DNA from: Actinokineospora diospyrosa
GTDB lineage: Bacteria; Actinomycetota; Actinomycetes; Mycobacteriales; Pseudonocardiaceae
Reading direction: 5' to 3'
Assembly: GCF_024171925.1 (NCBI RefSeq)
Contig: NZ_JAMTCO010000006.1
Span: 457,829-521,828 of the forward strand
DNA: 64,000 nt
This document shows, piece by piece, positions 1-7,223 of the stretch. The notes below the pieces were generated by a model. The model searched no databases. It saw nothing but the letters and a program-made list of their open reading frames with translations, and was not told the DNA's origin. Made by a program: the position numbers and the translations under genes. The first letter of the stretch is position 1. Each line of letters opens with the position of its first letter.

Positions 1-2
1 CT

Positions 3-98
3 ATGCGCAAGTGGATCCCACTGGTCTTGACCGCTCTCACGTTCGTCACCCTGTCTCGGATCTCCGACGTGGCGCCCGTCCTCATCGGGGGTCTCTGA
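3..98 (+). CDS. 31-codon ORF or C-terminal end of a membrane protein
   Basis: A short open frame reads from an ATG two bases inside the window to TGA. The product is hydrophobic (MRKWIPLVLTALTFVTL at the N-terminus), like one membrane helix. The window edge hides whether this is the tail of a longer gene. No family is recognisable and no ribosome-binding site can be assessed. Confidence 0.2.
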   Translation: MRKWIPLVLTALTFVTLSRISDVAPVLIGGL

Positions 99-213
99 CT
101 CGCGCCGGCGGTCCCCGGTGCGCCGGGGGACCGCCGGGTGCGGAGTCGCTTCAGGTGGTGTGTCGGGTTGTCTGCCTGGGATGATGGCGGTCTCGGCGGA
201 CCGGAGGTGTGTT

Positions 214-1143
214 GTGCGGGTGGCTGTGGTCCAGGCGGCGGCGTCGTTGTTTGAGGTGGGTGGGGGGCTTGGTCTGTTTGAGGTGTTGCTGCGGCGGGCG
301 CGGGATGCTGGGGCCGAGTTGGTTGTGTTTCCGGAGGCGTTCCTCGGGGGCTACCCGAAGGGCGCGTCCTTCGGTGCGACGGTCGGAGAACGCACGTCCG
401 AAGGGCGCGCACTGTTCGCGAGATACCGCAGGTCTGCGATAGAGATCCCCGGTGAGTCGTTCGACCGGGTGCGGGCTGCGGTGGCTGATGCTGGGTGTCT
501 GGTTGTGGTGGGGGTGGTCGAGCGGGCCGGGCATACTCTCTACTGCTCGTCCTTGCTGTTCGACCAGGCAGGGACGCTCATCGGTCATCACCGCAAGTTG
601 ATGCCCACCGGGGTCGAGCGGCTGATCTGGGGCCAGGGTGACGGGTCCGATATCGCGGTCATCCCCACTGACCTCGGCCGCATCGGCATGGCGATCTGTT
701 GGGAGAGCTACCTGCCGCTCTACCGGGCGGCCCTCTATGAACAGGGCGTCGAGATCTATTGCGCGCCCACAGTCGATGCCCGTGACGTGTGGACGGCGAC
801 GATGCGGCATATCGCTGTTGAGGGGCGCTGTTTCGTACTGTCGGCCAACCAGTTCGCCACCCGCGGCGACTACCCCGCCGACTACCCGCTCGACGAGCAA
901 GTCCCGCCGGAGCACCCGATGATCAACGGCGGGAGCTGCGTCGTCGACCCGTTCGGCGAGTTGCTGGCCGGTCCGGTGTTCGGCCAACCCGAGCTCCTGG
1001 TCACCGACCTCGACCGGGGCCTGCTCGACGGCGCCTACCTCGACCTGGACGTCACAGGCCACTACTCCCGCCCAGACCTCCTGCGCCTTGACCACACCCC
1101 CCGGCCACCCCGCGCGGTCACCACTCGACCGGATCGGGGCTGA
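214..1143 (+). CDS. Nitrilase (carbon-nitrogen hydrolase superfamily), 309 aa
   Basis: Cytoplasmic nitrilase-superfamily enzyme, expected to hydrolyse a nitrile or related C-N bond; the substrate cannot be told from sequence. The Glu-Lys-Cys triad is visible: E41 in FPEAFLGGYPKG, K128 in HHRKLMPTG and C162 in AICWESYLP. The FPEAF..GYPKG and CWE signatures are those of true nitrilases rather than amidases. The frame is open from 118, but GTG at 214 is preferred because GGAGG lies 6 nt upstream and the protein then begins directly with the first beta strand (MRVAVVQAA). Length is normal for the family. It ends tail-to-tail with another member of the superfamily, overlapping by 26 bp. Confidence 0.88.
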   Translation: MRVAVVQAAASLFEVGGGLGLFEVLLRRARDAGAELVVFPEAFLGGYPKGASFGATVGERTSEGRALFARYRRSAIEIPGESFDRVRAAVADAGCLVVVGVVERAGHTLYCSSLLFDQAGTLIGHHRKLMPTGVERLIWGQGDGSDIAVIPTDLGRIGMAICWESYLPLYRAALYEQGVEIYCAPTVDARDVWTATMRHIAVEGRCFVLSANQFATRGDYPADYPLDEQVPPEHPMINGGSCVVDPFGELLAGPVFGQPELLVTDLDRGLLDGAYLDLDVTGHYSRPDLLRLDHTPRPPRAVTTRPDRG

Positions 1144-2086
1144 ACCGGGCGGTCCTCGGGTCGCGCTCGGTCCCCAGCCGCTCCACCAGCGGTCCGTAGA
1201 GCTCCGGACGCCGCGCGGCCAGCCACCGGCGTCCGGTGGACAGGGGCACCAACCCGAGGTCGAGGTCGGCCTGCACGAGCTCATCGCCCGCTGCCCACGT
1301 CTCGGCGACGATCCGGCCGTACGGGTCGATGACCATGGCGTTACCGGTGCGGACCTCGTCGTCATCGCGGCCGACACCGTTGGCGAACACCACGAACAAG
1401 CCGTTGTCGTGCGCGCGCGAGGGCAGCCACCGCATCAGCCACTCCCGCCCGTTGGTGCCACGGAAGGCATCCTCGACGGCCTTAGGATAAAGATGCCGAT
1501 TTTCCCACACTGGCAACGGAATCGGCTTCATACCGTGCGGACTGCGCGAGTGCGTGCCCCCAGTCTGGTGCGGGGCCAACAAGACGGTCGCTCCCGCCAG
1601 CGCACACGCACGCACGTTCTCCACCAGGTTGTTGTCGTAGCAGATCAAGACCGCCATCCGCACCGACCACGGCGTGTCGAACACGGTGTAGGTGTCCCCA
1701 CTGGAGATCTCCTCGTGCTCGAACGCATGCAGCTTCCGGTGCACGTGAACCGCACCATCCGGCAAGCACACCGCGTAGGAGTTGAACAGCCGCTCACCCG
1801 CGCTCTCCAGGAAACCCGCCCCGACCCCGATGCCCAGTTCACCGGCGAGATCCCGCAGTGCAGCCACCAACGGCCCGTCCGAAGGCTCAGCCAGGTCCCA
1901 CAGTTCCTCCCGGGTGCGTCGGCGCAGGTGCCAATAGCCCACCAGACACATCTCCGGGCACACCACCAACCGCGCGCCCGCGTCAGCCGCCTCGACAGCG
2001 AACCGACGCACCTGCCCCAAGTTGTACGCCTTGTCGTCATCCCGGTGCTCGAACTGCACCGTGCCCACCCTCAGCACCTCAGTCAT
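1118..2086 (-). CDS. Carbon-nitrogen hydrolase (amidase/carbamoylase-like), 322 aa
   Basis: Second nitrilase-superfamily member, divergent from its convergent neighbour. Triad candidates are E45 in VVCPEMCLVGY, K in HRKLHAFEHE and C in LICYDNNLVENV. LICYDNN differs from the CWE of nitrilases and fits aliphatic amidase, carbamoylase or beta-ureidopropionase branches; which one cannot be decided here. The start is the ATG of MTEVLRVGTVQ; the frame is open six codons further upstream. The gene lies 40 bp downstream of the MazG-like gene on the same strand, so the two may be co-transcribed. Confidence 0.85.
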   Translation of the reverse strand: MTEVLRVGTVQFEHRDDDKAYNLGQVRRFAVEAADAGARLVVCPEMCLVGYWHLRRRTREELWDLAEPSDGPLVAALRDLAGELGIGVGAGFLESAGERLFNSYAVCLPDGAVHVHRKLHAFEHEEISSGDTYTVFDTPWSVRMAVLICYDNNLVENVRACALAGATVLLAPHQTGGTHSRSPHGMKPIPLPVWENRHLYPKAVEDAFRGTNGREWLMRWLPSRAHDNGLFVVFANGVGRDDDEVRTGNAMVIDPYGRIVAETWAAGDELVQADLDLGLVPLSTGRRWLAARRPELYGPLVERLGTERDPRTARFSPDPVEW

Positions 2087-2126
2087 GTCACCACTCAACA
2101 CCACAGCTGTCGACGGGTGTAGTCAC

Positions 2127-2444
2127 TCAGGCCGACCGGTCGGGATGCCACACCAGCCACTTCCGCTCGACCTGCTCCGCCAGGTCGACACCGTGGTGCC
2201 GAGCCATCAGCACCACATGGCACAACACGTCCGCCAACTCGGCGCCGAACTTGTCGTCCAACTCCTCCTGCGAGTTCCCCTTGGACCTGGCCTGACCGGT
2301 CCGCATCAGGAAAGCCTGCGTCAACTCGCCGACTTCCTCTTGGAGCTTGAGGAGGAACCACGTCTCATCGCGGGCGAACCCGTGCGCACGGGCATACCCA
2401 TCTGAAACCACCTCGACGTCATCGCTGAGCCGCGCCAAGTCCAT
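2127..2444 (-). CDS. MazG-like nucleotide pyrophosphohydrolase, 105 aa
   Basis: Small single-domain all-alpha NTP pyrophosphohydrolase expected to cleave (d)NTP to the monophosphate and PPi. The metal-binding pattern is present: EEVGELTQA around residues 36-44 and a second acidic helix ELADVLCHVVLMA around 69-81. At 105 aa it has the length of single-domain MazG/iMazG proteins rather than two-domain E. coli MazG. It is probably a house-cleaning enzyme, although such proteins also occur in conflict loci. No neighbour defines a specific substrate. Confidence 0.8.
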   Translation of the reverse strand: MDLARLSDDVEVVSDGYARAHGFARDETWFLLKLQEEVGELTQAFLMRTGQARSKGNSQEELDDKFGAELADVLCHVVLMARHHGVDLAEQVERKWLVWHPDRSA

Positions 2445-2507
2445 GGAAGTACCCTAGAGGCCAACGTCAGCGTTGACACAATAGTCCACTTGAGACGAAT
2501 ACACCAG

Positions 2508-3395
2508 CTATGCGTTCGGAGGCTCGCCTGGTCGAGTCTGCTGGACGGCGTGATGCAGCGCGTCGACGAAGGCATTGGTAGCGGGTGGGTCCGGCGGGTC
2601 GCCGTAGGTGGCCAGGTAGACGTGCCGTCGGAAGTCGCGCAGGACGCTGGCCTCGATCCCGGGCGCGCGGTGGGTGCGCAAGGCCAGGCCCGGCATGGTG
2701 GTCACGCCCATTCCAGCGGCGACCAGTGCCTGCTGGACGATGATGTCGTCGCTGGTGAACGCGATGGGCGGGACGAAGCCCGCGTTGTCGCAGGCCACGA
2801 GGAACTCCCGGCGGCAGTTCTCGCAACCCGCGATCCAGGCGGAGTGACGATTGCCCACGAGTGTCTGGTCAGGTTCGAGGCTGAGCAAATACATCGGGTC
2901 GTCGAACAGGTGCGCGGCGCGGATGTCGCCCGGTGTGCTGTCTCCGTAACCGAACCCGACCGCGACGTCGACCTGCCCGGCCCGAAGCAGGTCGAGTGCC
3001 ACGCGCGGATGGGCCTCCACCAGGTGCAGTTCGATGCCGGGGTGCTCGCGGCGCAGGGTGCCCGCGGCGTGCGGCACCAGCGCGGCCAGCGCCGACTGGA
3101 ACCCCGCGACCCGGACGCGACCGGTCCGCAGCCCCACCATCGCGGAGAGCTCAGCGGCGGCGGTGTCGACCCGACCGATGATCTCGACGGCGCGGCGGGC
3201 CAGGTGCTCGCCCTCCGGGGTGAGCCGGATGCCCCGGCCGACCCGCTGGACGAGCCTCGCCCCGGTCTCGGCCTCCAACCTGGCCAAATGGTGGCTCACA
3301 GCGGGCTGGGAGTAGTTCAGGTGCTTGGCGGCCTTGGTGACCGAACCGTGTTCGGCGACCGCCGCGAGGACCCGTAACCGCAGGATATCCAGCAT
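2508..3395 (-). CDS. LysR-family transcriptional regulator, 295 aa
   Basis: DNA-binding regulator with an N-terminal winged helix-turn-helix (MLDILRLRVLAAVAEHGSVT, then NYSQPAVSHHLARLEAETGARL, residues about 1-60) followed by a periplasmic-binding-protein-like effector domain. ATG at 3395 is chosen because it starts exactly at the canonical LysR N-terminus; the frame extends 13 codons upstream without family features. It is transcribed divergently from the VOC gene, with about 110 bp between the starts, the usual arrangement for a LysR protein and its target. The effector is unknown. Confidence 0.9.
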   Translation of the reverse strand: MLDILRLRVLAAVAEHGSVTKAAKHLNYSQPAVSHHLARLEAETGARLVQRVGRGIRLTPEGEHLARRAVEIIGRVDTAAAELSAMVGLRTGRVRVAGFQSALAALVPHAAGTLRREHPGIELHLVEAHPRVALDLLRAGQVDVAVGFGYGDSTPGDIRAAHLFDDPMYLLSLEPDQTLVGNRHSAWIAGCENCRREFLVACDNAGFVPPIAFTSDDIIVQQALVAAGMGVTTMPGLALRTHRAPGIEASVLRDFRRHVYLATYGDPPDPPATNAFVDALHHAVQQTRPGEPPNA

Positions 3396-3506
3396 GTATA
3401 GAGAGTACGCATGGGTTGGCCCAACTACTGTCATTGGACGAATGGGTCGGCAGGCGGGAGGCTCTCCTCAGCACGCACAGGCGCCACCGAACCGGAGGAG
3501 ACCACC

Positions 3507-3977
3507 TTGAACGACACCGCCCAGCCAGGCCTTGGATGCGGGACGATCCAGCGCCTGGACAACGTCGCCATCGTCGTCGACGACCTCCCGGCCGCCAAGG
3601 CGTTCTTCGCCGAACTCGGCCTTGAGCTTGAAGGCGAGGCCACCGTCGAAGGCAGCGCGGTCGACCGCCTCGTCGGCCTGGAAGGAGTCCGATCGGACAT
3701 CGCCATGATGCGCACCCCGGACGGCCACGGACGGCTCGAACTCACCAAGTACCACACACCCCCGAGCCGGGACAGTGACCCGCACGCCCCGTCGAACACC
3801 CTGGGTGCCCACCGCGTCATGTTCGCCGTCAACAACATCGACGACATCCTCGACCGCCTGCGACCACACGGAGCCGAACTCCTCGGCGAGCTGGTGCAGT
3901 ACGAGAACAGCTACCGCCTCTGCTACCTGCGCGGCCCCGCAGGCATCCTCGTCGCCCTGGCCGAGCAGACCACATGA
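3507..3977 (+). CDS. VOC (glyoxalase/bleomycin-resistance) superfamily protein, 156 aa
   Basis: Two-module vicinal-oxygen-chelate fold: the first module starts at IQRLDNVAIVVDDLPAAKAF, the second at LGAHRVMFAVNNIDDILDRL and ends YLRGPAGILVALAEQ. TTG at 3507 is chosen because GGAGGAG (3494-3500) lies 6 nt upstream; the frame is open further upstream but reads without family similarity. VOC members include lactoylglutathione lyases, dioxygenases and resistance proteins; the substrate is unknown. Likely regulated by the divergent LysR gene. Its stop lies 51 bp before the degenerate CRISPR repeat pair. Confidence 0.82.
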   Translation: MNDTAQPGLGCGTIQRLDNVAIVVDDLPAAKAFFAELGLELEGEATVEGSAVDRLVGLEGVRSDIAMMRTPDGHGRLELTKYHTPPSRDSDPHAPSNTLGAHRVMFAVNNIDDILDRLRPHGAELLGELVQYENSYRLCYLRGPAGILVALAEQTT

Positions 3978-4028
3978 CCCTCCCGGCTAACGCCCAAGGG
4001 CGCTTAGACGGTGTCGTGGTAGCGTTCC

Positions 4029-4108
4029 GCCTTCGCCGCGATTGCGGGGCTGTTCCGTCGGGAGTGTGCTCAACCTTCGACGTCCTCGCTCAAGCGGGGC
4101 TTCTCACC
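4029..4108 (+). ncRNA. Candidate crRNA-resembling regulatory RNA: two degenerate repeats around a 25-nt spacer-like segment
   Basis: Seen: 4029-4056 matches the 28-nt repeat of array 1 (read in transcribed orientation) at 22 of 28 positions, with the last 13 (GCGGGGCTGTTCC) perfect and the small hairpin (CCGC..GCGG) kept. 4082-4108 is a second, more decayed copy (GTCCTC...CAAGCGGGGCT). Between them, 4057-4081 is spacer-like but 25 nt rather than about 33. The pair reads on the plus strand, towards and antisense to the cas operon, ending 16 bp from the cas6e stop. The conserved 3' half would give a normal crRNA 5' handle. Known: CreA/CreR RNAs of type I systems have this form and guide Cascade to chromosomal promoters. 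The segment matches 11707-11719 upstream of cas3. A relic array is the alternative. No convincing promoter was found; TAGCGT at 4020-4025 is a possible -10. Confidence 0.55.
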
Positions 4109-4124
4109 TCTACCTGACGCATCC

Positions 4125-4790
4125 TCACCGAGTTCGGGGCGCGGCGAGGCTCAGAAGTCCGCACCCATAAGACTTCGCGCGGCCGATACCCGTCGTGAGC
4201 GCGTCGGCGAGCGCGGCCGGATCGTTGACGACCAAGTGGCCTTCATAGCGGACCGCGTCCACCGTGATCTGGTTGCCCCCCTTGGTGCCGGTAATCCGGG
4301 GAACGGGCGTGATGGCCAAGTCCGGCAGGCCATTCGCTGTGGTGGCGATGGAGAAGCCGTGGTTGGAGGCTTTGCGGGTGAGCCACGCCGTCTGTGCTTC
4401 GGTGGTCACGTGGGCCAGGCGCCGGGGGACGCCGTCATGGGTGGTTCGGCTGAAGTGGGTGGGGTTTGCCAGCAGGCGAAAGGCGAACTGGCGGCCAAGT
4501 GTGAGAGCGGCGAGAACGGGTTGCAGTGATTGGGTTTCCGGTGCACGCATGACATGCCCAGCTGGCAACTTCTCCCAATCGGGGTGGGTCGCGCTCTGCA
4601 CCAACTGGGTCACAGTGGTACGGGTGGAGTCGATGCGCCACAGGACGCCGTGGGCCTGGCGGTACGCGGGGTCGGGGTTGGGGTCGTGGGGGTAGGCGGC
4701 CATGAGGGTGCGGTGCATGTCGTGGATGTTGCGGATACCGCGCTTGACGGTAGGGGAGTTGGGGTTGAGCAGGAGTCGGCTCAGGTACAC
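4125..4790 (-). CDS. cas6e: Cas6e (CasE) crRNA-processing endoribonuclease, 221 aa
   Basis: Cleaves pre-crRNA at the base of the repeat hairpin and stays bound to the 3' end inside type I-E Cascade. The N-terminus MYLSRLLLNP is typical, and H26 in HDMHRTLM occupies the catalytic-histidine position known from Cas6e. The glycine-rich loop near the C-terminus (GIGRAKSYGCGLL) is intact. It is the last gene of the effector operon and overlaps cas5e by 10 bp. Unlike the common I-E order, no cas1 or cas2 follows; instead a degenerate repeat pair lies immediately beyond its stop. Confidence 0.95.
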   Translation of the reverse strand: MYLSRLLLNPNSPTVKRGIRNIHDMHRTLMAAYPHDPNPDPAYRQAHGVLWRIDSTRTTVTQLVQSATHPDWEKLPAGHVMRAPETQSLQPVLAALTLGRQFAFRLLANPTHFSRTTHDGVPRRLAHVTTEAQTAWLTRKASNHGFSIATTANGLPDLAITPVPRITGTKGGNQITVDAVRYEGHLVVNDPAALADALTTGIGRAKSYGCGLLSLAAPRTR

Positions 4791-5458
4791 GGGGTTGCTC
4801 CGGGGAGGGTGATGTGGTCGACGAGCACGGTGCGGGTGCGGTGGCGGCGGTGGCCCTGGGTGAAGCTCACCGGGTGGTCGTGGCGAAGTTCGGCGCGGGG
4901 GTCGCTGGGGGAGCAGTCGACCACGATCCGCACCCGGGTCGGCTCGTTCGCCCGGGTGGCGACCAGCTGGGCGTGTTCAGCGAGGACTTGCTCGACCGTA
5001 CCCGGCAACGACGTAGCGTCCTTGTGGAGCAGCGGACGGGCGGGAACGAACGCCTTGCGTCCGAAGTAGACCGGATAGCGCGGATCGCGCACGGCCGCGG
5101 CGACGCGGGTCAACTGTTCGCGTGGCCCCTCTAGCGCAACGAGGAACAGGGCATTCGCCAGGTAGAACCGCTCGCTGACCACTGTCCGGTGTCCTGTGCC
5201 GTCTGTTGTGGGCACGTTCTGGGTGACGTGGTAGTCACGTTCCACCACGCCTTCCCGGTCGACCCGCACCCCGAGTCGCAGCGCGGCCAGTTCGGCGATG
5301 GCGTTGTCATCCTCACGTTCGATGCCCAGTGCTGCGGCCAGTAGTCCGACCACGCCAGACTTGCTCGGTTCGAGGGCGGTGTCGCGATCCACCCCGTGCG
5401 ACCGAGTCCCCCAGGACTGCATAGGGGCGTCGAGGCACAACGCGAGCACGTCGTTCAC
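4781..5458 (-). CDS. cas5e: Cas5e (CasD) Cascade subunit, 225 aa
   Basis: Caps the 5' handle of the crRNA in type I-E Cascade. Family features are the N-terminal LCLDAPMQSWG, the GRxxFVPA-type segment (FGRKAFVPARPLLH) and a C-terminal beta-rich region. The frame is open well upstream, but GTG at 5458 is chosen because it forms a GTGA overlap with the cas7e stop and starts exactly at the family N-terminus. It overlaps cas6e downstream. Confidence 0.94.
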   Translation of the reverse strand: MNDVLALCLDAPMQSWGTRSHGVDRDTALEPSKSGVVGLLAAALGIEREDDNAIAELAALRLGVRVDREGVVERDYHVTQNVPTTDGTGHRTVVSERFYLANALFLVALEGPREQLTRVAAAVRDPRYPVYFGRKAFVPARPLLHKDATSLPGTVEQVLAEHAQLVATRANEPTRVRIVVDCSPSDPRAELRHDHPVSFTQGHRRHRTRTVLVDHITLPGATPCT

Positions 5459-6618
5459 GCGAACACCGGGTCGAGCATCGTCGCGACCAGGTCTCCCACG
5501 GTCGCCGCAGGCGTGATCCCTTTGGTGTCGGGCAGTACCCCGGCGACCGACGCCGCCCCAGCGGCGCGAATCTGGTCGGGGCCGTAGAAGTTCGCGAGGT
5601 GGGCGTAATGCTTGAGCAGGCGCTCGGTGGAGGCTGCCATCACGTCGTGGTCGGTGACCGGGGTGAAGAAGGCGTTCGCCAGGTTCCACGCGCCGCTGGT
5701 CCGGGTGACGCCGAGAAGCGTCTCGGGCATGGTCCGGGCCGCCATGGAGCTTTGCTTGCCGTTGGGGACGGCGTTGATGAAAGAGTGGACCCACGCCGCG
5801 GCCCCGCGCTGCGCCAGTTCCCGGTCACCGCCGAGATTCTTGGTGAGGCGGTCGACATCGAGATTGGCGTAGCGGTAGTAGCAGGCGGAGTTGAAGTCGA
5901 CGGTACCGATCATGTCCGCGCCGGACTCGTCGTCCGGCTTGAAGTCGTCAACGGCGGTGTAGAAGTCGAACTCCGGTACTACGACGTGGGTGGAGAACGC
6001 GTGCGCCACCTGGGAGGCCGCGTTGACGTTGAGGTCCTTGTTGTCGGCGATCATGCGCCCGAAGAGCGCGATGTCCACCGATCGCCGCGCGTCCAGCAGC
6101 TCCCTAACCTGATCCTTACCCGCTTTGTCCAGTTTGGACTTGGCGGACTTGCTCTTGGCGGCCACCTTGCTCGAACCGGCCTTCTTGCCTTCCTCCGCGG
6201 CTTCGGTCGCCGCGGACTGGAGGAGGCTGTCCCAGTTGGTGTCGCAGTACCGCGCCAGGTGTTCTGGCGCGTCGTGGTTGACGAACAGCAGGTACTCGGT
6301 CAGGTCCCGGTTGACATCGACCCCGAAGCCGAGCTGACCCAAGCCCGTGATGACCGCGGTACGCGCTTGCGCCGCATCACGGCCCTCGGCGGCGAGAACA
6401 TCCACTGTGGACCCTAGAAGGCGCTTGGTCCGCACCCCGGTCTCGCTGCGCCCGATCCCGTAGTCCTGGAACAGGCCACGCGCGGCGCGCTTGAGGCACT
6501 GGCTGGAGATGCGAGCCCTGGTGTGACCGCCCATGGTGACGGTCTTTGGTTGCCCCAGGTCATCGCGGTTCAGGTTGCTCGCGGGGAAGGACTGGAGCAG
6601 GTGCAGTTCGAGGATCAC
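5455..6618 (-). CDS. cas7e: Cas7e (CasC/Cse4) Cascade backbone subunit, 387 aa
   Basis: Backbone protein that polymerises along the crRNA (six copies in characterised I-E Cascades). The signature FPASNLNRDDLGQPKTVTMG and then ARISSQCLKRAAR at the N-terminus is diagnostic. A lysine/serine/alanine-rich insert near residues 130-160 fits the variable part of the family. GTG start at 6618 overlaps the cse2 stop as GTGA, so translation is coupled. Confidence 0.96.
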   Translation of the reverse strand: MILELHLLQSFPASNLNRDDLGQPKTVTMGGHTRARISSQCLKRAARGLFQDYGIGRSETGVRTKRLLGSTVDVLAAEGRDAAQARTAVITGLGQLGFGVDVNRDLTEYLLFVNHDAPEHLARYCDTNWDSLLQSAATEAAEEGKKAGSSKVAAKSKSAKSKLDKAGKDQVRELLDARRSVDIALFGRMIADNKDLNVNAASQVAHAFSTHVVVPEFDFYTAVDDFKPDDESGADMIGTVDFNSACYYRYANLDVDRLTKNLGGDRELAQRGAAAWVHSFINAVPNGKQSSMAARTMPETLLGVTRTSGAWNLANAFFTPVTDHDVMAASTERLLKHYAHLANFYGPDQIRAAGAASVAGVLPDTKGITPAATVGDLVATMLDPVFA

Positions 6619-7223
6619 GCGGTCGTCTCCGGCTCGTCGGTGTTGGTGGCATCGAGGTGTGGCAGTGGGCGGTGGTAGTCACGGGCCCAGGACAGGCGCA
6701 CCCGCCCAGCCGCGTCCCCGCGCGGGTTGGGGCCCAGCAGGATTCGCAGGTCCGTCAGCAGCTGCCCGTAGTGCACGGCCACGCCGTGGTCGCCGAGCTG
6801 CCGCAGCACTTGGCGCAGGGAATGCGGCAGGCTGTGCTGGTCGCGGCCCAGTAGTTGGGTGAACCGGCGCTCTACCGCGCCGGGGTTGCCCTGGCGGGCA
6901 AGGGCGCCCATCGAAGCACCCAAGGTCCTCGGGTGCCGATCGCCGATGGTGGCGTTCGGGTTGAGCGCGAACAGACCTCCTACCAGGAGCCACACCTTCT
7001 CTTCGGTGGGGGAGGAGGGCATGTCCTTGGCGAACACGACCGGGTAGGCCAAGGCGCGCCGATCCTCGACGAGGCTGTGGCGCAGCGCGGCCAGGTTCCT
7101 GCGGGCGCGGGCGACCTCATGGCGGTTCGACGAGTTCAACCCGTGGTGCAGCCCGAACAGGATGCCGATGAACCGGCCTTCTGGGGTCTCCGGCTCCTTG
7201 CGCTTGGCAACGGGTTCAGGCAT
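6615..7223 (-). CDS. cse2: Cse2 (CasB) small Cascade subunit, 202 aa
   Basis: Alpha-helical small subunit (two copies per complex) that stabilises the R-loop. The conserved N-terminal region FIGILFGLHHGLNSSNRHEVARARRNLAALRHS and the C-terminal QLLGRDQHSLPHSLRQVLRQL-like segment identify the family. Its start overlaps the cse1 stop by 8 bp and its stop overlaps the cas7e start by 4 bp. Confidence 0.93.
   Translation of the reverse strand: MPEPVAKRKEPETPEGRFIGILFGLHHGLNSSNRHEVARARRNLAALRHSLVEDRRALAYPVVFAKDMPSSPTEEKVWLLVGGLFALNPNATIGDRHPRTLGASMGALARQGNPGAVERRFTQLLGRDQHSLPHSLRQVLRQLGDHGVAVHYGQLLTDLRILLGPNPRGDAAGRVRLSWARDYHRPLPHLDATNTDEPETTA

Noticed and set aside
1088..2122. Long plus-strand ORF opposite the second nitrilase gene
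   Set aside because: Antisense shadow of high-GC coding sequence; Pro/His/Arg-rich with no family features.
4001..4025. TTAGAC at 4004 as -35 for the crRNA-like RNA
   Set aside because: Only about 10 bp from the possible -10 TAGCGT; spacing does not fit a standard promoter.
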